Of a stretch of 64,000 nt of DNA, positions 27,289 through 36,622 are shown one piece after another (within the stretch, counting starts at the first letter, position 1; each line of letters starts with the position of its first letter). The stretch lies in NCBI GenBank assembly GCA_001464665.1, contig LNDP01000024.1, forward strand, positions 186,001-250,000, read 5' to 3'. The notes beneath the pieces are model-generated. The model saw only the letters and a program-made list of their open reading frames with translations. It made no database searches and was not told where the DNA came from. Made by a program: the position numbers and the translations under genes. This stretch comes from Acidobacteria bacterium Ga0074141 (GTDB lineage: Bacteria; Acidobacteriota; Blastocatellia; Pyrinomonadales; Pyrinomonadaceae).

Positions 27289-30249
27289 ATGAAGCGTTTC
27301 TCAGTATTACTTCTTTTGCTGTCGATCGGTGGGATAGCGAATGCCGAGCGGCAGACCGCTTTAAGCACTGTGAACACGGAGTCCAGTTCCGACATCCATG
27401 GCCCAACTACGAAACCGAGCCCCACGCCTTCTCCCGCTCCAACGCCACCGGCCGGCGAGCGGCTAACAGGTATCGCGTCGATCACCGATCTTAAGGAAAG
27501 GATCGAAGCACTCAACACACTAGCAAAGGAAGAAGGCATCGAGGCCGAACTAGGCATTCAGGCCCTTGAACTTGCTGCGGCGTCGCGCGCCGCTCTCGCT
27601 GATCAGACGTACGAGTCGGGAGAAAAGGAGACGGCGATCGAGCTTTTCCGCCAAGCGATAGCAGAAACACCGGTTCCCGCATCGGATCGCTTATTCGCAG
27701 AGATCCTGATTCGCATCCCGGGAAGTCTGTTGCTCAAGTCTGAAGCAAATGCGGCGCTTGAAACAGCTCGCTTGCTTGAGGCACACGCCAGCAGCAGGGT
27801 CGAACGGCTCCTGGCATTGGTCACCTTTCATACCTCGATCGAGAACGGCGCGGATGCTGTCCGGCTTTCGGAAATGGCTTCGTCGATCGAGCCGCCGACG
27901 GCTGCGGCCTTCCGTGCACTCGCTCTTGCGAATCGCTTGAATTTTGATCTTGAAGCCGCCGAATCGGCACAGCGGAGGGCTTCGGAGCTCGATCCGGAAG
28001 CAAACGATATCAAGCGAGAACTTGCCGATCTATTGCGGGCCAATGGAAAGGCCAAAGAAGCTCTCTCGCTTTATCAGAGCATACTTGAAGCCGATGAAAA
28101 CAACGCGCAGGCACGAGCGGGATCAGCGATGGCTCTCTACGAGACGGGCGACCGATCTGAGGCAGAGGCAGAACTTGACCGTGCGATCGCTCTTTCGCCG
28201 GAGAATTTTAGCCTGCTGACCGCTGCCGCATATTGGTACGCGACCAATGGCCTTCCCGAAAAAGCGATCGAGTTTGCAGAGGATTCGATAGAGATACAGC
28301 CGCGTTACGTTTGGAGCTACATCGCTCTCGCCCGTGCCCTTTCGCAAAAGAATCGGCCGCTCGATGCGGAACGGGCACTCACCCGAGCGAAGCAATACGG
28401 CAATTTCCCGTCGCTCAATTACGAAATAGCCTTGGTTCGTATGGATGCCGGTTTCTTCCGTGAAGCGGCGGAGGAGATGAGCGGCGTCTTCGAGGCCGCT
28501 AACGGAGAGGTCTCGACTAGATTGGGCGGCCGCGTAGGTCGAACGGCGAACAGCTTTCCCGAACTTCTGAGGGACGAACGTCGGGCGAGTATTTTTGCTC
28601 CAAATTCAATTTCAGATACGGAAAGAGCGGCGAGGCTTGCGGCTCTGACGGCCTTTTACGATAAGTTGAACGATGAAGATTCCGGTTCGCTCGATGCCGA
28701 ATCACTCGGACGATTTGTTTCCGGCGATGACAAGATGCGGGCCCACCGGGAGCTTTTTGCGGCGTCGCTTATGCTCGAAAAAGGACTCGGCACCGGTAAA
28801 GCACTCGAACTTATCGCTTCTGCAACAGACCAGACGGATACTGCCCTCACCGTCTCGAATCCATCAGCAGCTGTAATGGCCAGCGAACTTTACGAAACCC
28901 GCCGAATCGCTTTCATTCGCGGCGAATACCTCCTCGTACCGGACGTTCCGCGGCAAACTCTTTCTGCGATCATGCGTGGACGGATAGAAGAACTCGCCGG
29001 CTGGGCTCTTTTCCGCGAAGGCAACTTTGCCGACGCGGCTATACGCCTTCAGCGTGCGATCAGCGTTCTTCCGCCCGACAGTGCCTGGTGGCGTTCGAGC
29101 AAATGGCGGCTCGGCGAAGCCCTTTCCGCAGATGGAAAGCAAGACGAAGCTCTCGAACACTTCATCGCCGGCTACGACCAGACCCGGCCCGATTATTTCA
29201 AATACACGTCGATCCGTAACGTCTATCAGCAGGTGAACGGCTCACTCGAAGGCCTTGAGGCTCGGATCGGCCCGAATCCTTTCCCGGAACCGGAGACCGA
29301 AAAGAAAGAGGAAACGGCGACGGCCGAGACCAAAGCAGAGGAAAAAGCGCCTGAGGAGCAGACACCGGCCACGCCTCCAATAGTTTCCGAAGAAAGGCCG
29401 ACCTCGCCTTCGGAACCCGAAACGACAACGCCGGTTGAAACAAAACCCGAAGAAAAGGCCGAACCTAGAAGTGCCGAAACAGCCGAAGCAAAGCCTACCG
29501 AGAAACCCGTGGAGAGGCCCGCAGAAGTAACGGATGAGAAACCCGCTGCGAAACCAGAGAATGCGGAAGCTCCTGAAACCCCCGCGAGTGAGAAGCCAGT
29601 ATTAATCGAACCGGCGAAACCGCGAAGCGTTTTCGAACCGATCGTGATCGAGGTCGGGCGGAAAGGTGGTGAGGCCGCGAATAAACCTGAGCCCAAGGTA
29701 GAGGAGAGTACTTCTAGAGCGGAGGCTTTGAAGCCGGTAGTGGACCCAGTCGAAAAAGACGCGGACTCCGTCCCCGAACCGACAAAGAAACTTGAGGAGA
29801 AGGTCGAGAAGCCCGCGGAAATGCCAGCACCTGAAACCGCAAAGCCGGCGGAGGTTGCAAACGAGGAAGTGAGCAAGGAAACCGCCGAAAGTAAAACTGA
29901 AGCGCCGGAGACAGAACCTAAGCCGCCCGTCCGGCCACGGATCGTCCCGGGCGTTTCGATCGCAGAGGATGCGGCCCGGTGCTCCATCGCCGTCAGTCAG
30001 GAAACCATAACGCTGATGAACAACGGCGGAAGTATCGGACTGCTCGTTTCTTTTGAGGGCGGCGACGGCACGATCGAGGCACGATCAAGCAATCCGGACG
30101 ATGTCGAGGTTCGCCGCGAGGCAGCGATCGCCGGGCTTTCGGGCCGGGCGTATTTCGTGATTCGGTCGCTCACAGACCGGAAAGGAATATTTCAGATCCT
30201 TTTCTCGACTTCGTGTAGCGATAAGCTGATCGGCGTGAATGTCCGCTAG
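27289..30249 (+). CDS. Large secreted TPR protein with Pro/Glu/Lys linker and C-terminal beta domain
   Basis: A 986-residue protein with a signal peptide (MKRFSVLLLLLSIGGIANA). Residues about 60-650 are TPR-like helical repeats (NAQARAGSAMALYETGD, SYIALARALSQKNRPLDAE). About 655-890 is a low-complexity stretch dominated by Glu, Pro, Lys, Ala and Thr, presumably unstructured and spanning envelope or surface distance. The last roughly 85 residues form a beta domain bounded by two Cys (CSIAVSQ ... STSCSDKL). It probably acts as an envelope scaffold. Its stop shares the palindrome CTAG with the stop of the converging O-antigen ligase gene. Confidence 0.85.
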   Translation: MKRFSVLLLLLSIGGIANAERQTALSTVNTESSSDIHGPTTKPSPTPSPAPTPPAGERLTGIASITDLKERIEALNTLAKEEGIEAELGIQALELAAASRAALADQTYESGEKETAIELFRQAIAETPVPASDRLFAEILIRIPGSLLLKSEANAALETARLLEAHASSRVERLLALVTFHTSIENGADAVRLSEMASSIEPPTAAAFRALALANRLNFDLEAAESAQRRASELDPEANDIKRELADLLRANGKAKEALSLYQSILEADENNAQARAGSAMALYETGDRSEAEAELDRAIALSPENFSLLTAAAYWYATNGLPEKAIEFAEDSIEIQPRYVWSYIALARALSQKNRPLDAERALTRAKQYGNFPSLNYEIALVRMDAGFFREAAEEMSGVFEAANGEVSTRLGGRVGRTANSFPELLRDERRASIFAPNSISDTERAARLAALTAFYDKLNDEDSGSLDAESLGRFVSGDDKMRAHRELFAASLMLEKGLGTGKALELIASATDQTDTALTVSNPSAAVMASELYETRRIAFIRGEYLLVPDVPRQTLSAIMRGRIEELAGWALFREGNFADAAIRLQRAISVLPPDSAWWRSSKWRLGEALSADGKQDEALEHFIAGYDQTRPDYFKYTSIRNVYQQVNGSLEGLEARIGPNPFPEPETEKKEETATAETKAEEKAPEEQTPATPPIVSEERPTSPSEPETTTPVETKPEEKAEPRSAETAEAKPTEKPVERPAEVTDEKPAAKPENAEAPETPASEKPVLIEPAKPRSVFEPIVIEVGRKGGEAANKPEPKVEESTSRAEALKPVVDPVEKDADSVPEPTKKLEEKVEKPAEMPAPETAKPAEVANEEVSKETAESKTEAPETEPKPPVRPRIVPGVSIAEDAARCSIAVSQETITLMNNGGSIGLLVSFEGGDGTIEARSSNPDDVEVRREAAIAGLSGRAYFVIRSLTDRKGIFQILFSTSCSDKLIGVNVR

Positions 30250-31631
30250 CTTTTGGGCTTACTGAGTTTCGCCCGCTTCCATGTGGAATCCCCGACCACA
30301 ACGACAAGTGCGGCAAGCAGCAGAAAGACATAGGCATTCGACGTGGTCCTAAGCGGAAAATCGACGAAGCTGTGCGTAAGAATGCCCACCATGCCGGCAA
30401 ATGCGCCGATCGCGACCGACCGCTCAAATCCTTCGGAGGCTGATCGTATGCTCCGAACACACGTTTTCACGAGTATCCAGATAAATACGACCGTGGCCGT
30501 AAATCCGATCAAGCCGCCATCCGCAAGCATTTGCAGGTAGTCGTTGTGAGCCTGCTCTACCCGGAACATGCCGTTTCTCGAATCATAGAGTGGAAAGGCG
30601 TTGCCAAAGGCATCCATGCCTGCACCGATAAGAGGATGCGCCTGAAAGATCTCAAGGGCGACGCTCCAAAAATGAAGCCGCCCACTGGTCGGGTCTTCTG
30701 AAGCTGTCCCGAATCCGATGCCTCGGAGAAGGTTGTCTGCCCCACCGATCGCTATCACTATCGCGAGAAGCAGCACCGCCCCCAAAGAGGTTGCAACAAG
30801 CCCGATCATAGTCACTCGGCGGGCATTGGAAACGCCTTCTTTGTCCTCGACTCGCCTATTTGCGAAATAAGTCGCCGCAAGTGCTGTGATGAATACAACA
30901 CCGGTGCTAAGAACGCCACCGCGTGACCCTGTTAGCACGATGGCTATCAGCATCAGCACCAGACCGGTGCCAATCAGCGGCAACATACTTCTTTTCGTTC
31001 CGCCTCCGATGGCCACGCCAAGCCCCAGCCCGATGGTCATTTCCATGAACGCGGCGAAATGATGCTGATTTACGAAAGACCCAAATGGGATCGCCTGCGG
31101 CGTCGGCCGAAGTCCGTAAATTGCGTCCGGCTTAGCGAGCCACTGAAGCGTCCCGACAAATGCCATCAAGGCACCGAAAACAATAATAGTTATTGCGGCG
31201 GCCCGAACTCGCCGCGAGCTGCGAAGAAAGATCAGGGCCGCTGAAAAGAACACAAGTAGGGCTACGATTCGGATGATGAACATCCGCGTCGCAAAAGGAT
31301 CGTAAGAAAGGGCCGACGACGGACTTACCGACATCACGCCGGGCGGTGCTCCGGCACTACCAAACGGAATCAGCTGGATCAGGCCCAGAAATATCAGGGC
31401 GAGAAGTGGCACTTGAAGTAAATTCTGCGAATAAATGATGCTTCCATGCTTGAAACTGACAACTGCCCAGAGAACAAGGATCGCGATACTCGCAAGTGCG
31501 AGCAGGCCCTGAGCCGCGGGGTCGACCGCTCCGTAAAAGATGGTCGCGAGGATAGGCACTGCAAGCAGCAAAAGAAATACCGCCTGCGAAGAGCGTGAAT
31601 CCAAGACCTCTGAGTTTGCCAGCGAGTTCAT
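30246..31631 (-). CDS. O-antigen ligase/polymerase family membrane protein
   Basis: A 461-residue inner-membrane protein with about 10-12 hydrophobic helices and a large extracytoplasmic loop, the Wzy_C/WaaL layout. Family features include the FLTGSRGG-type segment (VLTGSRGGVLSTGVV) and the loop GAGMDAFGNAFP...EQAHNDYLQMLADGG, close to the HNxxL motif of ligases and polymerases. It either polymerises repeat units or transfers finished chains to an acceptor. Being the last gene of the polysaccharide locus, and 11 bases after a TPR gene, it may work with that protein. Confidence 0.9.
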   Translation of the reverse strand: MNSLANSEVLDSRSSQAVFLLLLAVPILATIFYGAVDPAAQGLLALASIAILVLWAVVSFKHGSIIYSQNLLQVPLLALIFLGLIQLIPFGSAGAPPGVMSVSPSSALSYDPFATRMFIIRIVALLVFFSAALIFLRSSRRVRAAAITIIVFGALMAFVGTLQWLAKPDAIYGLRPTPQAIPFGSFVNQHHFAAFMEMTIGLGLGVAIGGGTKRSMLPLIGTGLVLMLIAIVLTGSRGGVLSTGVVFITALAATYFANRRVEDKEGVSNARRVTMIGLVATSLGAVLLLAIVIAIGGADNLLRGIGFGTASEDPTSGRLHFWSVALEIFQAHPLIGAGMDAFGNAFPLYDSRNGMFRVEQAHNDYLQMLADGGLIGFTATVVFIWILVKTCVRSIRSASEGFERSVAIGAFAGMVGILTHSFVDFPLRTTSNAYVFLLLAALVVVVGDSTWKRAKLSKPKS

Positions 31632-31642
31632 TGATCGTTAGC

Positions 31643-32914
31643 TTAGGTTTCGCGTATTAGTTCCACATCGTCGAGCCAAAGATTGCCTTCGGTTCTGCAC
31701 GGCGTCCCGGTGCATGCATCACGGCTCAATGTGATAACTATTCCATCGGCATCGCCCGGCACGGTGAACCGAAACCCGCCTTCTGCCCATTCAGTATTCG
31801 AAACTAACGGCGGTCCGGTTCCTAATAAATTCTTTGATGATATTGCCGCGACCGACCAGCGAATATCAGGGTTCGTTGTAAGCTCGGCTCGATAGTGGAA
31901 GGTGAAGCGATATGATGCTCCGGGCTCTACCGCAATCGTCTGTGAGAGCTGACGCAGCGACTGCTGATCTCCCGCACCCGCGAATCTGAGAAAAAGGCTG
32001 AACCGCCCCGATCGCTTTACGGTGTCAAAGAGATTGATCGATGGATTAGTTCCGCCCCCGATCTTCCACGCGAATAGTGATGTGTTCTCTGCCCCAACGA
32101 ACTCCTCGAACCCCGGATCAGTTAGCTCGCCGAAGGGCTGGGAAGACTCCTTACCCAGGGCTTCCGCCTCAAAGTTGCGAGCATCCCGAAAGCGCATTTG
32201 GTCGAAAAAAAGTCTCGCGAGTTGAAGACCGATGTCTTTCGTTTCGACTTTTCGCTGATCGGCAGAAACGCCCTGCCAAAGTTTGACCGCCGCGTCCAAA
32301 TTTCCCGAGCGGGCGACCACGAGCGCAAGTGCTGCAGATAGTGCAGGCTCACCTCCGGCAAGCTGAATAGCGCGTTCTGCGTCGAGTCCGGCCGACACCC
32401 AGGCGAGTTGGGCCGCGGCTGTCGCATAGCTCGAAGTACCCTTCACCGCCCGCCTGATCTCCAGAAAGCCGGCGTCTGCCCTGCCCTGCCGAACGAGAAA
32501 ATTGCCCCGTGCCCAGGCCACGGCAGAATAGTTCGGTGCAAGCTCGGCGGCCCGATCAAATGCCTGCGAGGCCCGGTCCGGCTCTCCGGCGCGTTCAAGT
32601 GCCCGTCCGTATTCGATCCAGAGCAAATAGTTTTTGGGCGCCAGAGCGACAGCGTTCTCAAACCCTGCGAGCGATGCTTTCTTTGCCTCATCGCTCAGGT
32701 CGCGAGCCGCGAAAACGGCGGCGGCGAAATGTGTTTGCGGGTCACGTGAAGACCAGCCGACCAAAGCGTCGGCCAGTTCCCGGCTCTCGGCGCGTGTCGC
32801 AGCCGAATTGCTAAGGCCCCAATTGAGCCCAAAGAGAAGGAAGACGGAGATCGCAAAGACCCCCACGGCAGCCGCGAGCTTTTTGAATAGCGAATCCAAC
32901 GGTAATGAATGCAT
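31643..32914 (-). CDS. Membrane-anchored TPR protein with C-terminal carbohydrate-binding-like domain
   Basis: A 423-residue protein. An N-terminal membrane anchor (LAAAVGVFAISVFLLFGLNW) is followed by TPR repeats (about 50-220: YLLWIEYGRALERAGEPDRA, SAVAWARGNFLVRQG). A beta-sandwich resembling carbohydrate-binding modules follows (about 265-423: GRFSLFLRFAG, YRFTFHYRAEL, NLWLDDVELI). The phrase 'LWLDDVEL' near the end is typical of CBM-like folds. It sits between the WecA-like gene and the O-antigen ligase, with very small gaps, so it is likely a polymerisation or export partner that binds the glycan. Exact role inferred. Confidence 0.75.
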   Translation of the reverse strand: MHSLPLDSLFKKLAAAVGVFAISVFLLFGLNWGLSNSAATRAESRELADALVGWSSRDPQTHFAAAVFAARDLSDEAKKASLAGFENAVALAPKNYLLWIEYGRALERAGEPDRASQAFDRAAELAPNYSAVAWARGNFLVRQGRADAGFLEIRRAVKGTSSYATAAAQLAWVSAGLDAERAIQLAGGEPALSAALALVVARSGNLDAAVKLWQGVSADQRKVETKDIGLQLARLFFDQMRFRDARNFEAEALGKESSQPFGELTDPGFEEFVGAENTSLFAWKIGGGTNPSINLFDTVKRSGRFSLFLRFAGAGDQQSLRQLSQTIAVEPGASYRFTFHYRAELTTNPDIRWSVAAISSKNLLGTGPPLVSNTEWAEGGFRFTVPGDADGIVITLSRDACTGTPCRTEGNLWLDDVELIRET

Positions 32915-32917
32915 AAG

Positions 32918-34723
32918 CTATTCGAACTCCACCGGGTCAATTCGCAGATGCGCACGTTTCAAGGCAATGTTGTTGTCGCGGCAAAACTCGCGAATGGCCT
33001 TAAGCTTTTCGGGCGGAGATTCGCGGAATGAGATCACGATCTCCTCAACATTAAGGTTCTCGCAGATCTCGGTGAGAGATTCATCTGCATTAAAGACCTT
33101 CAGTGAACTGATCACCTTGCCATGTTTTCGATCATCATCATCGATGAACCCGACCGGTATGTAACGCAATTCTGCGTTGTTCCTGAGTTCGCGCAAGACC
33201 ATCTCGCCGCCGTCGCCTGCTCCATATATCAACGCTCGACGGCCTTCGTTCGAATGGGGTACGGGCAACACCTCGCGAATCAAACGGAAAGCCAACCGAC
33301 TTCCAACAACCGCAGATAGAAGAACGATCGCGTCTAACACAAAGACCGCTCGTGAATAACCCTCGAACCGATAGAGCAGGAGTACGGCAAGGACACTAAA
33401 AGCAGACCCCGCAATGACGCCCTTTGCGAATGTGAATAGATCCGAGATGCTCGTATATCGCCAAAGGCCGCGGTAAACGCCGAAAGCAAGAAATGCGAAA
33501 AGCTTCAATACGACGAGTAGCGGTAACGACTGAATAAAAAGATCCCAGTTCCCGCTCCTCTCAAAGCTCCCAAATATCAACACATAGGCCGCATAATACG
33601 AGAGCGTGATCAATATCGCATCAAGGAATACTTCGAATACCCGCCTCTTGTACGAGACATCTACAAGAAACGCAAAGACCGCATTGTTCTGAGACGCCAA
33701 CTCTTCTTGCCGCTCATCATAAACCTTGACCTTTGATAGATAGACGCCGATTATCGTCAGGACGATCGTGAACGCTGCGATAAGGGCAAGGCTCTGCGAG
33801 GTGCTCAACTGGCTGACCAAATAGGCCAAGATTCCCGCAGCGACCGCGAACGCCCATAGCATCAGCACGGCAGACCTCTCTGTAAGCCCGAGTGCGACCA
33901 ATCGATGCGAGGTGTGGTCTCTGCCACCCTGCGAGGCCTTTCGCCCCCAAAGCTTTCGCAGCAGCGTTACGAAGGTTGTGTCAAAGATCGGTACAAACAG
34001 GATCAGTACCGGGACCGCTAGGATCGTTAGGATCCCGCGGGAACGACCGCCGGTGTCGCTCAAAAGCACTGAACTCGCAAGAAAAAATCCTACGAACATC
34101 GACCCGGAATCGCCCATAAAGATTGATGCCGGATTGAAGTTAAAGACCAGAAAGCCTGCCAACGCACCAACAAAAACTGCGACCAAAGCGGCCTCGGCCG
34201 TTTGTCCATTCGCGGCGAGACCATACGCGAGAGAAATGGCCGCAATTGCCGCTATTCCGGCAGCAAGGCCGTCCATATTGTCCAGAAGATTGATGGCGTT
34301 TGTGATCCCGACCAACCAGAACACCGTTATCCATATATCAACCAGCTCCATCCCCGTTATCGGGAGGCGCATCCCGAAGCCGATCACGATCGATGCCCCG
34401 ATCAACTGGCCGATCAGCTTCTGATACGGTTTTATGTTTAGCTGATCATCTAAATGCCCGACCAAAAACAGGAATGTACTCGCGGTCAAGATCACCAGCG
34501 AGTCCGTCGACATAGGAACGATCAAGAAATAGACCAGAACCACCGAGGCAAAGATCGCCTCACCGCCCAACATAGCGGTCGGCCGCTTGTGCCATCTGTC
34601 GGACTTAGGCTTTGCGACGAAGCCGAAACGCCAGGCAAACGACCGCACTGCAGCCGTAAAAAACACCGCGCACAAAAATCCGGTCACGCCGGCCGCAATT
34701 GGATTCTTTAATATTTCGAGCAC
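32918..34723 (-). CDS. WecA/TagO-like initiating glycosyl-1-phosphate transferase fused to a CapD-type Rossmann domain
   Basis: A 601-residue fusion. Residues 1-330 form a polytopic polyprenyl-phosphate sugar-1-phosphate transferase with the family's catalytic residues: D92 D93 (GHLDD), D148 and D151 (NLLDNMDG), D205 (MGDSGS) and H270 and H273 (DHTSHR). Residues about 350-460 add four more membrane helices, and 490-601 are a Rossmann domain (ALIYGAGDGGEMVLREL, GFIDDD) like the N-terminal regulatory half of WbpM/CapD dehydratases, but the catalytic SDR half is absent. It starts the lipid-linked oligosaccharide. The fused part may sense a nucleotide sugar. The last gene in the cluster of its kind. 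Confidence 0.9.
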   Translation of the reverse strand: MLEILKNPIAAGVTGFLCAVFFTAAVRSFAWRFGFVAKPKSDRWHKRPTAMLGGEAIFASVVLVYFLIVPMSTDSLVILTASTFLFLVGHLDDQLNIKPYQKLIGQLIGASIVIGFGMRLPITGMELVDIWITVFWLVGITNAINLLDNMDGLAAGIAAIAAISLAYGLAANGQTAEAALVAVFVGALAGFLVFNFNPASIFMGDSGSMFVGFFLASSVLLSDTGGRSRGILTILAVPVLILFVPIFDTTFVTLLRKLWGRKASQGGRDHTSHRLVALGLTERSAVLMLWAFAVAAGILAYLVSQLSTSQSLALIAAFTIVLTIIGVYLSKVKVYDERQEELASQNNAVFAFLVDVSYKRRVFEVFLDAILITLSYYAAYVLIFGSFERSGNWDLFIQSLPLLVVLKLFAFLAFGVYRGLWRYTSISDLFTFAKGVIAGSAFSVLAVLLLYRFEGYSRAVFVLDAIVLLSAVVGSRLAFRLIREVLPVPHSNEGRRALIYGAGDGGEMVLRELRNNAELRYIPVGFIDDDDRKHGKVISSLKVFNADESLTEICENLNVEEIVISFRESPPEKLKAIREFCRDNNIALKRAHLRIDPVEFE

Positions 34724-34754
34724 GCTAAGAGACTAAAAACTAATGTTGAAACGG

Positions 34755-35978
34755 TCAAATTAGCTCACGGTAAAGAGCTTTCACGTCGTCGATCAGCCGT
34801 TCCTTCGAATAAATTTTTCTAACAAAGACCTTACCATTTTGCCCGAGCTCATTACGTAATTTTTCACTATTCGCCAAATAGTTCAAGCACTCTTCTAATC
34901 CTTCAGCGTCCCCAGAGGCAAACCCGAGCCCACGCTCGTATCGATAAAAGCCTTCGAGGTCGTCCTCGATCACACCTAAAAGATCGGCCACACCGCCGAC
35001 CATCGAGGAAATGACCGGTTTGCCTGCGGCCATCGCCTCGATAAGCGAAAGCGGCGTTCCTTCATTCAGCGATGTCAGAACTACGGCGTCAAGAGCGGAA
35101 TACACTGCAGGAATATCGGTCCGGTTTCCAGCAAAGACGATCACGTCGCCCAAACCAGCATCATTCACAAGTCCTTCCAAATCTGGTCGCAGTTGCCCAT
35201 CGCCAACGATAACGAACTTCATCTTTTCCGATTGGAATGCGTCCGTCGTCATTAGGCGTCCCACAGCCTCGATCAACAACGGGATGTTCTTTATCTCGGT
35301 AAGCCTTCCGACAAAGCCGAAAAGCAGTTGATCTTCAGCTACTTTCCATTCCGATCGGATAGCTGAGCGTTCGTCTAACGTCACATCGAACGGCTCAAGA
35401 TCGATCCCGAGCGGGATCACCTTGAATTGCTTGGGTTTGCCGACCTTGAACGCTTTGTTTATCTCTTCAAGCTGCTGCTGACTGATGACGACGATGCGAT
35501 CGGTCGCAAACCTTGCTAAGACTCGTTCAATAAAGAGAAAAAGGGATGTTTTGGCCGCCCCGTAATAGCTATGAAAAACGTGGCCGTGAAATGTGTGAAC
35601 CACCTTCACTCGTCTTGGCCGCCCGACCAATGTAGAAAGTGTGAGCCATCTGTAACCGAAAGCGGCGGCCCTGCCGATCGTTCCCGCTTTCGCGGTGTGC
35701 GTATGGATCAAGGCGGGCTTGAACTGCAGCATTTCGCGATAGACCTTAAATAGCGAAATAACGTCGCGGAGGGAGAGTTCCCGGCTCATTTCACGAAGAT
35801 AAACGGGTGCGACTCCGTTCTCCTCGGCGAAGTACTCCATGCTTTCTTCGCCATCCGGGACACTTCCGGCTATCAGACGCGATGAATACTCTTCATCTTG
35901 GAGAGCCTTTGTAAGCCAGACGACGTGCCGGGCCGGGCCGCCTACGTTGAGCCTCGCGATGATTCGGAGAATTTTCAT
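34755..35978 (-). CDS. Glycosyltransferase, GT4 type
   Basis: A 407-residue GT-B fold glycosyltransferase. The N-terminal domain begins MKILRIIARLNVGGPARHV (acceptor side). The C-terminal nucleotide-sugar domain has FGFVGRLTEIKNIPLLI, KFVIVGDGQLRPDLEGL and the E-x7-E-type segment SLNEGTPLSLIEAMAAGKPVI. It is a retaining enzyme that adds a sugar in the cytoplasm to the lipid-linked repeat unit; donor unknown. A strong 88-base hairpin element lies just upstream (36014-36101), so its expression may be adjusted separately from rmlC. Confidence 0.9.
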   Translation of the reverse strand: MKILRIIARLNVGGPARHVVWLTKALQDEEYSSRLIAGSVPDGEESMEYFAEENGVAPVYLREMSRELSLRDVISLFKVYREMLQFKPALIHTHTAKAGTIGRAAAFGYRWLTLSTLVGRPRRVKVVHTFHGHVFHSYYGAAKTSLFLFIERVLARFATDRIVVISQQQLEEINKAFKVGKPKQFKVIPLGIDLEPFDVTLDERSAIRSEWKVAEDQLLFGFVGRLTEIKNIPLLIEAVGRLMTTDAFQSEKMKFVIVGDGQLRPDLEGLVNDAGLGDVIVFAGNRTDIPAVYSALDAVVLTSLNEGTPLSLIEAMAAGKPVISSMVGGVADLLGVIEDDLEGFYRYERGLGFASGDAEGLEECLNYLANSEKLRNELGQNGKVFVRKIYSKERLIDDVKALYRELI

Positions 35979-36013
35979 TGAACTGGGACCGCAGGACTTC
36001 GGTCGTTTAAGGG

Positions 36014-36101
36014 TTCGGCGGCCGGCAACCGCATCGCGGCTTTATCTTCGCAGGCGGTGCGGCAAGACGTTTGTGTAGGGATAACGCTGCCGGCTGCCGA
36101 A
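36014..36101 (-). ncRNA. Strongly paired 88-base leader element, unassigned
   Basis: Read on the minus strand, TTCGGCAGCCGGCA (36101-36088) pairs with TGCCGGCCGCCGAA (36027-36014) in 14 positions with one A-C mismatch. The enclosed 60 bases can form CGTT/AACG and CCGCA/TGCGG inner stems, i.e. a closed junction. It starts 2 bases after the rmlC stop and ends 35 bases before the next ATG. There is no T-run, so it is not an ordinary terminator. I could not match it to a known riboswitch; parts (AAAGCC, GGTTGCCGG) vaguely recall c-di-GMP-I. Confidence 0.5.
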
Positions 36102-36103
36102 TT

Positions 36104-36604
36104 TTAATCCATCCGATATGGCGTTTCCGGATCGTCCTCATGACGTATCTCGTCGATCGGTTCCCTTTTACCTTCGCCCATATAGAGCCGGTTCGGGCAG
36201 TTTATGACCATTCCGTCCAAGTCGCCGATATTCTTGTAGCCATGAACAACGCCCTTCGGCACTACTACGGCCAATGGCTCGTCGATACCGGCATTGAACG
36301 ACATCTTATAGTTAAACGTAGGCGAATCCGGCCGATTGTCCCACATACGCATATTGAATGTTGATGGGCCGATGAAACAGAAAAGATCCGCCTGGTCGAC
36401 GTGTTCATGCGGGCCGCGGGCGATGCCCGGAGTTGTAAACGAAATATAGGACATCACGGGAAAGAACTCCTCAGCAAGCTCATCGTGTCGGAACAGTTCG
36501 GCAAGCCAGCCGCGATCGTCGTGATACTTTTTAAGTTGATACACGACCACATCCTTGATCTCACCCTTGGTGAATTCAACCATCGTTTTCTTCGTTTCCG
36601 CCAT
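36104..36604 (-). CDS. dTDP-4-dehydrorhamnose 3,5-epimerase-like cupin
   Basis: A 166-residue cupin related to RmlC and to WxcM-like sugar epimerases/isomerases. It shows the HDDRGWLAELFRHDE start, the RGPHEH active-site strand, and KGVVHGYKNIGD (second conserved His region). The protein is a little shorter than classical RmlC (about 180) and lacks RmlB and RmlD neighbours, so it may act on another keto-sugar nucleotide. It follows the nucleotidyltransferase gene by 18 bases. The cupin fold and sugar-nucleotide role are firm; exact substrate is not. Confidence 0.85.
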   Translation of the reverse strand: MAETKKTMVEFTKGEIKDVVVYQLKKYHDDRGWLAELFRHDELAEEFFPVMSYISFTTPGIARGPHEHVDQADLFCFIGPSTFNMRMWDNRPDSPTFNYKMSFNAGIDEPLAVVVPKGVVHGYKNIGDLDGMVINCPNRLYMGEGKREPIDEIRHEDDPETPYRMD

Positions 36605-36622
36605 TTCTTTTCCTTCAATATC

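Noticed and set aside
36014-36101. c-di-GMP-I (GEMM) riboswitch
   Set aside because: AAAGCC and GGTTGCCGG fragments are present, but the conserved CAAACC and GAAA-tetraloop parts are missing or misplaced; kept as unassigned structured element.
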